Source: Ophiostoma sp. CBS 140.51 (taxonomy: Eukaryota; Ascomycota; Sordariomycetes; Ophiostomatales; Ophiostomataceae). Taken from it: a stretch of DNA of 64,000 nucleotides. Shown here one piece after another: positions 11,839 to 23,400 of the stretch. The notes under the pieces were generated by a model that saw nothing but the letters and a program-made list of their open reading frames with translations, was not told the DNA's origin and searched no databases. Position 1 is the stretch's first letter. Every line of letters starts with the position of its first letter. Both the position numbers and the translations under genes were made by a program. The stretch is taken from contig JANSLP010000051.1 in assembly GCA_029298735.1 (NCBI GenBank), positions 90,407 to 154,406 on the forward strand. The letters are read 5' to 3'.

Positions 11839-13320
11839 ATGTTTGAAGATATGACCTCTCAGATTACCTCCCAACTCACCTCTCAGCCCTACAACTACCT
11901 CGTTCCCGGTCTCTTAGTCCTCGCAACTACTCCTCTTCTTCTCCGTCTCAAGCCATCCTCATCCCACTCTCAAGACAACATGTCTGCCTCGACTGGCCCT
12001 GACCACACTGTGGTCGTCATCGGCGCTGGCTACGCCGGTGTACCCATGGCTCACCACTTAGCCAAGCACACCCCCGCCAACGTCGTCAACCTCCGTGTCA
12101 TCCTGGTTGCCCCCAACGACGAGTTCTTCTGGAACGTGGCCTCTCCCCGTGGCTTCGTTCCCCTCGACCCCTCGGCCCCGGCCAATCCCAAGGGCACCCC
12201 CGGCTACGGCGACGACAAGCTCTTCTACCCTCTGGCCCCTTCCTTTTCCAAGTACAACACGGGCTCCGTGAAGAAATTTGAGCAGATTGTCGGCCGTGCC
12301 TCCAGCCTCGACCCGGACCGCCAGACCATTGAAGTCTCTCTCAACGCCGGTGGTGTCCAGACCATTAGTTACGACACCGCCATCATTGCGACCGGCTCCA
12401 ACATTACAGATGGCACCCCCTTCAAGATTGTGCCCAACGGAGGTGCTGCCGAGACCAAGGCCGCTCTGGCCGAGTACCGGGCCCGTGTCCGCACGGCCAA
12501 GCACATTGTCGTTGCTGGTGGCGGCATGACCGGTGTCGAGGTCGTCGGTGAGCTTGCGACAGTCTATGGTTCTGACGCGTCCAAGGACAAGAGAAAGGAA
12601 ATCATCTTTGTCATCAACGAGTCCGCACCGCTCGGCGTCTATGGCGCCAAAGACAGCGTCCGCAATGTTGCCGCCGACCGCCTCAAGAGCCTGGGTGTCA
12701 AGATTATTACCAACACCAAGGTCGCTGTATCCAAGCCTGCTGCCGGCGAGGGCAGCCAGACCGTGTTGAGTCTCACCAGTAAGGACGGCAAGACGTCGTC
12801 GCTCACCACAGACGTCTTTATCCCGGCCTTTGGCGCCTCCTTTAACACCCAGTACCTGCCTGCAAAGCTGCTCGACACCTCCGAGAAGAACAAGGGCCGT
12901 GTCCTCACGCGCTCCACTCTGCAGGTCGAGGGCTACGACAACCTGTTTGTCGCCGGCGACGCCTCCAACCTACAGTTCCCGTCCCTGAAGAACGCCAACG
13001 ACCAGATCACCGTGCTGGCCCCCACCATGCAGACGTACCTCAAGAACTGGGCAGCAAGCCACCCGGCGGGTGCCAAGACGAACGGCAACGGTAATGGTGC
13101 TTCGGCGCCGGCTGCTGGTGCGGCCGCACTCAAAGAGTACAACGGCGGCCACACCACCATCCTGGCCGTGTCTACGGGCCCCGCTGGCGGCACTGGCCAG
13201 GTCGGCTCCTTCAAGATGTTCAGTCTGATGGTCTGGATGTTCAAGGCTCGCTTCCTGGGCACCGACAAGGCTGCTGATTATGCCAACGGCAAGCGCATCA
13301 TGATGGACAGCAACTGGTAG
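11839..13320 (+). CDS. AIF/AMID (FSP1)-like FAD-dependent oxidoreductase with N-terminal membrane anchor
   Basis: Single exon, 493 aa from the ATG at 11839 (MFEDMTSQITSQ); the open frame further upstream starts at a TTG in the leader. Residues about 20-36 form a hydrophobic segment (YLVPGLLVLATTPLLL), probably a membrane anchor. The FAD-binding Rossmann motif is VVVIGAGYAGVPMAHHLA (about residues 55-72), the NAD(P)H-binding motif is HIVVAGGGMTGVEVVGELA, and the C-terminal FAD signature is NLFVAGDAS. These three elements in this order define the pyridine nucleotide-disulphide oxidoreductase fold of the AIF-M2/AMID/FSP1 group, which passes electrons from NAD(P)H to quinones. A 20-residue Gly/Asn/Ala-rich insertion (GNGNGASAPAAGAAA) lies near the C-terminus. 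An internal ATG at about residue 48 (MSASTGPDH) could give a soluble form. The gene converges on the malic enzyme gene. Confidence 0.85.
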   Translation: MFEDMTSQITSQLTSQPYNYLVPGLLVLATTPLLLRLKPSSSHSQDNMSASTGPDHTVVVIGAGYAGVPMAHHLAKHTPANVVNLRVILVAPNDEFFWNVASPRGFVPLDPSAPANPKGTPGYGDDKLFYPLAPSFSKYNTGSVKKFEQIVGRASSLDPDRQTIEVSLNAGGVQTISYDTAIIATGSNITDGTPFKIVPNGGAAETKAALAEYRARVRTAKHIVVAGGGMTGVEVVGELATVYGSDASKDKRKEIIFVINESAPLGVYGAKDSVRNVAADRLKSLGVKIITNTKVAVSKPAAGEGSQTVLSLTSKDGKTSSLTTDVFIPAFGASFNTQYLPAKLLDTSEKNKGRVLTRSTLQVEGYDNLFVAGDASNLQFPSLKNANDQITVLAPTMQTYLKNWAASHPAGAKTNGNGNGASAPAAGAAALKEYNGGHTTILAVSTGPAGGTGQVGSFKMFSLMVWMFKARFLGTDKAADYANGKRIMMDSNW

Positions 13321-14164
13321 ACACCCACTGCCGTTTGTTTCCTGTCGCTCCTTTATATCTATTATGTCTTTACTTTTGTCTTTGTTTTAAAATATGTTGT
13401 TAGTTTTGGTTGTTCCTTTCGTCATAATACCTGAGGGCGCGGATCTGGTCTTGCAATTATATGTTTGCTTGTCTTTTTCCCTTTATATATTTCCCGCGTC
13501 ATATTAGAGCTGTTATTAATTTACATTTACCTGAGTTATCACTCGCAATGGGAAATATATGATGCTATGGGATAAGATCAACCATCGTGGTCCATTATTT
13601 TCACCCCCTCGGTACTACTCGTTCTGTATCTATCTAGTCCATCTCCCCTTTTGAGCCACACTAGGCTGATGTCATAAGTCCACGGGCCATAGAATGAAGA
13701 GGCATAGATCGAATATGATGTTTCTCCCTTCGACTATGTCTCTCATCCCTGACCCTCCATGTAATGATAAGCGGGAATCTTGTAAGAATGAAATGCAAAT
13801 GAAAAATCACACTTCTAGGTGTCGAGAAAAAAAGAAAAAAACAGAAGAAACAGGTGGAAAGGAGTAAAATGAACAAAGAGAAACGGCTGGAGCTAAAGGG
13901 CACTTCGTAAAAAACGATGAAAAGAATCAGTGGAAGGAAACGTAAAGCGGAAGAGCACACGCGCACGAAACAGTAAGTCAAGAAAGAAGCAAGCTGTTTT
14001 TGTCCATCGAAACGCCGAGCCATGCATTCAAGTACAAGCCGAAAGAGAGCCGTTCTGCTTGAATGCAGGCTGTGTTGTCATGGTTCATTCACGTCGTAAA
14101 AAATGTGTTGTGAAAGATGCGCTACCACAGTGCCGCGTCGTGCTGTGTTGTCGCGGTCATACCC
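13321..14164. other. Convergent 3' intergenic region
   Basis: 844 bp between two stops, AT-rich (TATATATTT-type stretches near 13480 and 13550) and presumably holding both 3' UTRs. No gene is seen. Confidence 0.45.
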
Positions 14165-16497
14165 TTACGGGCGAGGGTCGTAGATCTTGTGCTTGATGTA
14201 CTTGGTCAGAGCAACATCACCCCACTCCTCCCACTCAACCCACTGCTCCTCGGGCAGCGTGCTGACACCGTCGCGGCGGGCTGCCTTCATGACCTCACGG
14301 GCCACCACCAGGCTGGCATCACGCACGCGCTCGATGCGGGGATAGATGAGGCCCTTGTGGATCTCGTCGGCGTTCAGGCTGCCGGCAAGGGCGGCGGCCG
14401 AGGTGTAGACCATGTCGTCGGTGATCTTCGTGGCCTTGGCCAGGATGGCACCCAGACCCAGGCCGGGGAACACGTAGACGTTGTTGCCCTGGTTGGGGTG
14501 GTAGGTGATGCTCGAGTCGGCCGTCTTGACGGTGTAAGCGGAGAAGGGCGAGCCGGAGGCGAAGATGACAGTGCCGTCGGTCCAGTTGACGGCCTGCTCG
14601 AACGTGCACTCAGCCTTGGTCAGGGGGTTGCTCAGGGGGAACAGGATGGGTCTCCGGTTCAGGCCACCAGCATCTACCGACGCCTTAAGGGCGCGGACCA
14701 CAGACTCGGTAAAGACACCGAAAGTAGCAGTCAGACCAATAAGGGCAGACGGTTTGACGTACTCAATGACCTCCTCCAGAGTGGTGAACTGGTGGCCGTT
14801 GTTGTCGCCACGGGCAAAGTACTTCTTGTGGTCAGCCAGCTTGTCACCACGGTCCTTGGTGACGAGACCCTTGGTGTCCACCAGCCAAAATTTGTCGCGG
14901 GCGGCCTGCTCAGAGAGACCACGGCGGGTATAGTACTCGACGAGCTGCTTGGCGACACCGACACCGGCAGAGCCAGCGCCCATGAACACCAGGCGCTGCT
15001 CCTCCAGAGGAACGCCGGACAGATTCACGGCACCGATGTAGCTGTACAGAGAGAAACGAGGTCAGCCAAGATCACGTGATGCCAAGACCCGTGTAAGTCG
15101 GGGGTGACAGGGATGTACGAATACGGCAGGAATGCGATAGGAATGCGAAAATGCAACTCACCCTCCGAGAACGACAGCGCCGGTACCCTGAATGTCGTCG
15201 TTGAAGCACCGGTACTTGTTCCGATACCGGTCAAGGTAGTTGAAGGCCTTCTCACTCTCAAAGTCCTCGAACTGGACGACCATCTCCGGGTAGACCTCGG
15301 CGCAGGCCTCCATGAACTCATCCATGAAGTCCTGCTGTTCAGACACAGGCACACGCTTGGAGCGGATGCCCAGGTACAGAGGGTCCTTGAGGTTGCCCTC
15401 GTTTGCCGTACCGCAGTCAAGGACGATCGGGAGGGTGTTGTCCGGGCGAATACCGGCAGCGCCAGTGTACAGGGCGAGCTTGCCAATCTGTGAGGACTTA
15501 GTACACAAGAGTCATGCAAGCGGGAAACAATTGGTGGATGTTCAGACTCACCGCAATGCCCACACCGTTGATGCCCAAATCACCAAGACCCAGGATACGC
15601 GAGCCGTCCGTGACGACGCAAATCTCGGGCTTCTGGTGGGGCCAGTTGCGCAGGATTGTCTTGATGCTCTTGCGCTGCTTGATGGAGATGTAGAGGGCCT
15701 CGGGGCGGGTGTAGATGGTGGAGTACTGGAGGCAGACATCGCCAATGGTCGGGGTGTAGACGAGCGGCATGAGCTCGCGAGCGTTGTCGATGAGGAGGCG
15801 GTAGAACAAGTCGACGTTCTCGCCCTTCACGGTGGACAGGTACAGGTACTTGTCAACGTTGGTCGGGCGCGAGCGGACCATCTTGAGGGCGCGCTGGCAC
15901 TGCATGTCCAGGCTCTCCATAACATGAGGCACGAGACCAGTCAGGTTCTTGGAGACACGCTCCTCGGGGGTGAACGACAGGCCTGGGAGATACATGTTAG
16001 TAGGTGAAATGAGGCAGGGTATAGAATGAATTGAGACGAGTGTTGAGGTGAGGTGAGCTGAAGATGAGCTGAAGAAACCTCGTGAGAGGGCTCCTCGAAC
16101 ATCGAATGAAGACAAGGACAACGTGAAAACTTTTCCCCCCTTTGAACTCACCCTTGTTCCAGTGCGCCTCGCGAAGGACCTGGTAACCGCCAGCGCGGTG
16201 TTGAGCAATGTATTCAGTCATTTGGGTTTGGGTGACGGTGCCGTAATTTGATTGAGAGTATCCACGGTGTTGGTCAAGGGCAGCCATTTTCATAGCTTCT
16301 TCGATGGCAGAAACGTCGACGGAAGACATTGGATTTAAAGCAGAAGCGCGACGGGTGGACGAGAGGGAGAGCCGTTTGTTAGATATAGACGACTGGGACG
16401 ACCGGGCGGACGCTACGGACGCAGATGGGGAGGACGAGCGTGGGGTGGAGGCGTGTGAACTGGAGGTGCTGGTAGAATATGACGCCATGGGCACCAT
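14165..16497 (-). CDS. MAE1: Malic enzyme (malate dehydrogenase, decarboxylating)
   Basis: Four exons: complement(join(14165..15041, 15162..15487, 15552..15982, 16152..16497)), 659 aa. Introns of 169, 64 and 120 nt all have GTGAG donors and CAG acceptors, and all junctions keep frame (WNK-GLSFTPEER, GIA-IGKLALYTG, LGG-YIGAVNLSG). The enzyme converts malate to pyruvate, CO2 and NAD(P)H. Visible motifs are YTPTIGD, the cofactor-domain TDGSRILGLGDLGINGVGI, the catalytic-lysine segment GKLALYTGAAGIRP, the divalent-metal site FNDDIQGTGAVVLGG, the nucleotide fold VFMGAGSAGVGVA, and LIGLTATFGVFT. It is full length for fungal malic enzymes. The start is uncertain: ATG 16497 gives a Ser/Arg-rich leader (MVPMASYSTSTSSS) that could target mitochondria; ATG 16329 (MSSVDVSAIEEAM) would give 603 aa without it. 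A CTGCAG acceptor at 16507 suggests a 5' UTR intron just above 16497. Confidence 0.93.
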
Positions 16498-17442
16498 TGC
16501 ATATGACTGCAGGTGATGGCGGCGACGGAGGAGAGGAGACAGATGGGGAGAAAGAGGAGGCAGTACAAAGGGGCGAAAACGAGAAGGGGACAGGTGAGTG
16601 TAATTGTGAGTGTGAGCGTGAGGAGAAGTAGACGAAGAATGAGAAGAAGAAGCGAAGGTGGTCGTGGTGGAGGTGTTAGTGGTGTTAGTGTTGTTGGTGT
16701 CGTTCAGGGTAGGGCGGATGGAGCAGCAGGTATAGCGGCGTCCAGGGGGAGATAGCGAGAAATCGGCGAGGTCACCGAAAAGGACTGTTGTTTTCGGGAA
16801 ACGGGAGACGAGTTGAGGAGAAGCTGCAGAGGATCGACTGACCAGAGTCGACGCGTGAGCAGGAGAGAGAGAGAAATGAGGAGAAAGTGAAGAAGGAGAG
16901 GGAAATGAAGACGAGAAAGCAACTTTGGATACCGTCGTAGCAAGACGATAATAAAGCATGCAAGGCGGAGTCAAGAGGCTAGACTTCTCAGTAGTGAACT
17001 GCAGTGGTGGCAGAGACAGGAACGAAAATAAAAACGATGGTTCTTGTTGAAGTCTGCAGATGCCGGCGAGGATTAGTCCATTTAAGGTCTCTCGACGGCG
17101 CAGATTCGAGCGACTTGGCCGTGGGGCTAGAGAAGCTGGTGCTGCTGGGGCCCATGCGGACGCTGATATCCTGAGCATGGATTTGATGGGCAGTCCAGGG
17201 ATCAGGGGGGGCGAGACGGGGGTGAGCAAAACGAGAGAAGGATGAAGAGAGGAATCCAGGAGGCTTCTTGTTTCTTGACTCCTCGTCGGTCTCGTTGGTC
17301 TCGAAGGGTGTGATGGAGTCGACAAGGGGGGGGCGTGTGTGTGGAGGAGGAGGGGGATGAGAAGGCGAAAAGAAGCAGGAAGAAAGGCGTCAGGAAGCGT
17401 TGAGGAAGCGGGCGGGAAAACGAAAAGTACTGAGTAGGTCAA
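16498..17442 (-). promoter_or_regulatory. Pyrimidine-rich leader of the malic enzyme gene
   Basis: Read on the minus strand this region is rich in C and T, and the frame in phase with malic enzyme stays open to 17442. It encodes Ser/Pro/Thr low-complexity sequence, so I treat it as 5' leader and promoter rather than protein. Two in-frame ATGs, at 17179 (MLRISASAWAPAAP) and about 16960 (MLYYRLATT), begin sequences resembling mitochondrial presequences. Confidence 0.4.
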
Positions 17443-20400
17443 AGATCTAAAGCTCGAAATAGAACCATTTGACGAAACGAAAAATAGAAAAGATGAGCAA
17501 AAACAGGACCGGCTAGGGAACGTCGTCGGAGGCGTGTTTCAAGGACGTGAATGGAGACAAGAAGAGGAAGAGACGAGCTCAAAGAGTAGGGAAAGAGATA
17601 AGAGGGAGCGTTAACAACAAGGGAGTGCGGTGCGGTGCTCGCCAAGGGGAGCTCGAAGCTTCAAGGGAAAAGTGGTTGTTTGGGAACGGGGAGCAATGTT
17701 CAATGCTGCAAATCAGAGTGGATATCACAAAAATAGGTGGATCCCCAATTGCTATAACGGGGAGGGATGTCGGGAGCTGGTTGGCATGGAAGGTACGCTG
17801 ATGCGTTCTCGAATTTTCCCAATGTAGCAGGAACGGGCGGCTGGCAAGCTGGTCGCACAGGAGGCAGGTGCCTGGCTGGTCATGCCGGAATTGCCCGGGC
17901 TGTTTCAAAGTACCCAGTACCTTGGGTACTTACACGTGGGACGCGCGGAACGGGGCAGTCACTGCGTTTGTGGAGGCTTGTCTTTTTATTCTGTCTGTAA
18001 TTTTTATTTTTTGTGATTTTTATGGATTTGTTCAAAGTATCTTTTGGAGAAAAAAGAAAGGGAGAAAAAGAACGGGAGAAAAAGAAATGTCCTTTAGGGA
18101 ATCTTGGCGGGTTGCTCCTTCCTCGGAGCGGAGGTACTTCAAGAATGGATCACACTGGGCGCAAATTACGACAAAAATGACAAACAGCGATAAAAATCGG
18201 AGCATCTGCATGCAGAACAAGTCACGCAGCAAGAGCCAAACAGGCAAGCGGTCGTATTCGTGGCTTTGATCAACGGATAACAACTTTTTTTTTTTGTAAA
18301 AGGGGGCTCCAGGGTTGGGGGTACAACAATTCGCTCGCAATTGCCAAATTATTGCAAAAAGGGGAATGAAGATGAAGATGAACAGATGGGGGCAGACATG
18401 GGAAGGAAGGACCAGGTCTGACCGGGAAGGATCGGACAGGAGACAGGCAGGCGACGCACAGGAGACACAGCGCACAAACCGTACCAACGACACCTGACTC
18501 CGATTCTTCGACTTACATCATACTTTGTGGCCCAAAACAGCAAGAGCAAGGGAGGGATGTTACGTTTTGTTGGGAGAACGGGGGAACTCCAGGACTCCTC
18601 CTGCCTTGTACGGCGGAAGTCCCATGATAAGACATTTGCAATGAACTTCAGAATCAGGAAAGATCAGGAAAGAACGAACGGCTGTCTGGTTCCTACCAGC
18701 GCACGGAGTGCAATTCCCCGTGCGAAATCTGTCGTGAAAATGAGAGTGAGATGTGGGCCACGTTGGGCAAAAAATACGTGGAAATAGATTAAGAAGCAGT
18801 CATTGTCGGCAGGAAATAACAAAAATCTGCAAATTTCACATAAAACAAAAGAAACGAAAAAAAGTGCAGCGTTTCGGGGTACGGAACACAACAGCGTAGG
18901 ACTTCTTGCAATTGATAATTGGCGTTGGGGATTGGCAGGCAAAGAATGGTTTGATGGGGCCCAGATGGGTGTCTTACACGGGCTCATGGACACTCAGGTA
19001 CGGACAACCTTTTTTGTGTTTGACTATTTACTTTTTCCTCAAAGGTCTATTTTCTGTCCCTCCCTGTCCCCCAGCCCAAGCTAACTCTGCAGGGAGCCAC
19101 ACCTTCGGATCGCTTGATCAACCGGCATGCACTTGGAGCTGGGTTCCGAGAGGGGAAGGGACATCCAGCGAGCCAATAGGTGAATCGCCGAGTGGCAGGG
19201 AGTGGACTCTTTGTGGATTACTACGCCGGACGCGCTATTGCACGGCTCTCGACCACGGAAGTCCGTTTGTGTGTCTTGCGGTGTTGATGTGCAGAGCTTT
19301 TAGGCAAGGCAAGAAAGAGATATCTGCAAAAAATGAGAAAGAAATTCGACAGACTGTAGACGCCGTGGGTGTGAGCGATGAGGGATGAGGGGAAAACGAA
19401 AAATCAGGTTAGGTGAATTTAAAGACTCGTTATTACTGAGGAGAGCTGAAGATAGCGATTTACGGGGGGCAAGAACCAATGGCGGAGCCTTGGGCGCGCG
19501 GGATGTGTGGACAGCCTGCGAGGGAAGGCACGAGACAGGTACAGCAAGACAGGCTCAACAAAATGTGTACGGACGAGTTCCGGCGCAGTGACAGGCAAGA
19601 GCAACCGCCGATTCTATTGCTCCGTGCCTTCCTCCCTGTTAGGCAATGTCACAGCGTGCCGAACCGCGGATCTGGAGATTTCGGGGCAGGACTCGTATGC
19701 ACTCCAGCAGCCAGAAGCATCCGACTGCTTGTCCAGCACATGTGGGATATGAGGTGCTTGCACGAGGGATATAGGATACAAGGCTGACCGTCTCACCACC
19801 GGCATGTGAGCTGCTCGCAAGCAAATGCAGGTGCAAACACATGTAAACAGACGCCAGCCGATTGCCAGCGCATCGCCATCCCAAGCTCTTTCGCGAGCTT
19901 TTGCAATGAGTCACATTCAAGAGAAATGAAGAAACCGCCTAGAGCTACAAGTGCTCGGCGCTGAATGATAGGCGGACCGCTGGTGGTTTGCAGATTGTGA
20001 TTCAATTCAATTCAATAAAAAAAAATATAAAAATAAAAATAAAAACGACCTTTGTGAGGTTGTCTGTTGTATGTCGTTCCTTCCTGCCCTATAGCCGATA
20101 GCTTAAACAGAGGACCCCCTGAAAAGGAAACTCACGAGGACGGAATTGCTGAAGAGCAGAGCAGGTTATTTGCTCGAAAAGATTCGTCAGAAAGTTATGC
20201 CCATCTCGATGAGATATCCTGCGACGCTGCGACGCTCCTACTGAAATGGAAGACTGGAATGGATACACGTTGACAAGCGGATACCCCAAACTAAACGCCC
20301 CTAACGATGCCGGACGAAAAACCCATCGTTCCTTCCCCGAGGCGCTGTCAAAACGCAAGAAAACTACGACAGGTGCTAGTCTCACATACCCCTAGGGCTC

Positions 20401-23400
20401 CGACTTTTTCCGGCCACCTGCCAGGGAAAAAAGGACCAACTACGACCACTGCAACCACTGCACCAACCGAATTGGCACCCCTGTCCACTATCGAGCAGAC
20501 CCCAAATCCAGGCCCCACACGGTCCGTTGGCATTGGGTAAAAAAAAGACCCCAAAAAGGCAAAAACATTGGGAAGCAACTGACCTCTCCGAAAAGAACAT
20601 TTGCCCTTCCGCCATCCCCCCTTTCCCCCTTTCACCGGTCAGTGGCCATTTGTTTGTGTGTGTGTACTTGCTCCACGACAGGTCCGTCCTTTTGTCCCAT
20701 ACGGTCTACCGGGGAGTTATGGAAAGGGCGACAGGCACGCATCTACACTTGCAGGCGATGTTAGGAGAGAAAAGAGGCAAGAAGGGACCCCGAAGAAAAA
20801 AAGAAGAAGAAAAAAAAGAAAAAAAGGAAAAATCGAAGTCCACGAGAACGAGAAAAAAACAGGAAGAAAACAAAGAAGAAAAAAAAAAGAGAAGAAGAGA
20901 AAAGAGCCTTCACCTTTGCCCGCCCCACACCGCTCCACCAAGCTCAAACCGTTTGTCGTTGGGCGCTGACCTTGCTTTCCTAATTTGACATTTTTGGGGA
21001 GGACAGGGCCTGGTCTGGCCTGAACCTGAACCTGGAACTCCATGGCAGTTGTGTCCATGGGTCTTTGCATATTTTTGAGTTTGTCATGGGTCTTTGGGCA
21101 CGTCTCGTTTACATTCGTAATTCACGAAGACAGACTCGTCGCTTTTGTGCTTCCGATCGTTCATACTCGCGTTCATTTTTTTTTTGCATTTTGATATATA
21201 TTTTGATCCCTGTCATTGTGCTCCTTTTCTTTCTTCTTTTTTGTGATAGGATTGCAACTCCAGATGGGAGCCACCAGCTTTCTTCCTTCTCTTTTTTTTT
21301 TAGTTCTTTTTCGTTATTGATTTCGATCCAATATTCCAAAGCAGCAACGAGTAGACTAAAAATTAAAGAAGACAAGGGGTGGAAGAAAAAAACAACAAGG
21401 CAAAGAAGGAAGAGAAGAGAAGAGACATGGCAAGGGTGTGTGAGACGCGTGACAAAATCGACGTGCATGCGTTCCCCGGACCATGTTCTGTTTCGTCCCT
21501 TGTTTTTTTATCCTTGCCTTTTTTTTCACTCTGACTTTTCTTTTCGTCCCTTATCTTTCTTTTTCTGTTCTCGCATTCTTTCTAGCGTCTCAACGTCAAA
21601 TGCAACGCAAACCGCGAAATGCCCCAAACGTCTCTCTGACGGCCGTCTCAAAATGCCAACTTCAGCTTCCAACCTTGCTCGCCTCAAGGCCTCGTAGAAA
21701 CGAAACGCACTTCACACTTGCAGCCTTTCCCTCCTTGTCTTCCCGAAGTTTATGCCACTCCCCCATGTTTTGCAACGGCTAGGAAGAATACGGGAAGTAT
21801 CCCTTCAAGACATGTATTTGAGCTAACCCAAACGAGTGGGATGAGAGTGGGTTATCGAAAGCGGGAAGGGAGAGGGAAGGAAGGCGTCGAGAATCTCGAA
21901 AATGCAAGGGAAGAGCCAACAGACCAAAAGATCGACATCTGCCGGCGGCAGGCAGGCCGTTCATGACAGAAAACCAAAAAGAAAGAACAAAAAAAAATCA
22001 GAGAAGCCGTGTTTTACGTGTGATGATCGCCTCAGAGGTTCGAGGCTGCCGTCCCAATGCCGCCTTTTGAATTTTCAATGTATTATCGTTGGCCCTTCTT
22101 CGGTGTAAGTGGGAAGTACAATGTACCTTTCATGACAAACCACTGCAATTTTACGTGTCCACATCTCCACATGATACTTGCGTCCTCCATCGAGGTCGAA
22201 AATGTGAAAATATGCTCCGTAATTCTCCATACGTGCCCACGCTGAGCCCACGTCTTGAGGCTCTAAACCATCAAGGAAAAACACTTTTCCTTTTTCTTTT
22301 TTACTCCGTATTTGCTTGCAGAATGCATGTCAACTCTGTCGACATCATAATTGATTTTCCTTCCAATATTCTTGACATCAGAAAAGCCTTGGGACTCTCT
22401 CTTACTGAGTTACTGAGGTTAAAAGTCTCCACAAGTTTTAAACAGCGGGTGACTTGTATCGTGACCTAATGTGCTTTTAAAAGAAGCCGGGTGAAAAAGG
22501 AAAGGTCACAATGTACGGGGTACGTCTGTGAAATAAAAGGATACTTACTCCGTACGACGTACATTTTGTCAAAATAAAAATCGATAAAAAATTGGAAAAT
22601 ACCGAAAAACAGCACGATATCTTCCTGATAATGACAGGCCTGCACTATCACCCGTAGTACAGCAGGGATGTTACGAGACGTCGTCGCATGGCATCTCCAT
22701 CTCGGAAAACTTCCCCGTACTGAGTATGGTGACAAACACGGGCTTGCTTGACCAACTCTGTACGGTTATCAAATCCAGTCACAGGTTAGCAACCAGACAC
22801 CGACTGAGTAGCTAGGCCCAGCCTAGACCTCAGCCGTCGTTTTCGTGGCGCGTCCGCCCGCCCTTGCCTTGGCTTTGGCCTTGCTCTGCTTCACCCGATA
22901 ATCAATATCATGTTTCGAGGTTTGTGAGGCACGTTCCTCTCGCCTCTCATGTGCGCCTCCGCTCTCTGTGTGGTTCTTCCACTTCCGCCCCTCTTCAGAT
23001 CTGGACAAATCTGTCACTCCCATACCCCATATGTTGCTTGTTGACGAAAATCGAGTCGGAGGGCTGTCAGAGATGTCATGCCAGAGATGATGCTACGAGC
23101 AGAAGCAAGTCTGAAGCTGGGCCCTGGCTATCCCAATTCCTCCTAGTCCAAGGCTGTTTGGACGGTTTCCGTAAATGGTGCCCGAGGAAGAGGCAGTTCA
23201 AGGTATCACTTTTCCTGGTCTGCCTATTATCTATCCTATTTGTTTACTTTCTTTATTTTATATTTTTATTTATTTACTTATTTTAGATCTATGCACCTCA
23301 TATCATTATCGTTATTACGTCAGCTTGACCGCATGCGTCATGGCACATGTGGTGTCGTGCAGTCTTGCATTTTGGCACTTTGGCACGGGTGAGGGCCCGT

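Noticed and set aside
16498..17442. Long N-terminal extension of malic enzyme as one continuous protein
   Set aside because: Ser/Pro/Thr low complexity on a pyrimidine-rich strand with no family counterpart; kept only as a question about alternative starts.
22823..23023. 66-codon minus-strand frame ending in a Lys/Ala/Arg-rich tail
   Set aside because: It looks somewhat protein-like, but there is no upstream exon with good splice signals, no family resemblance and no conserved context.
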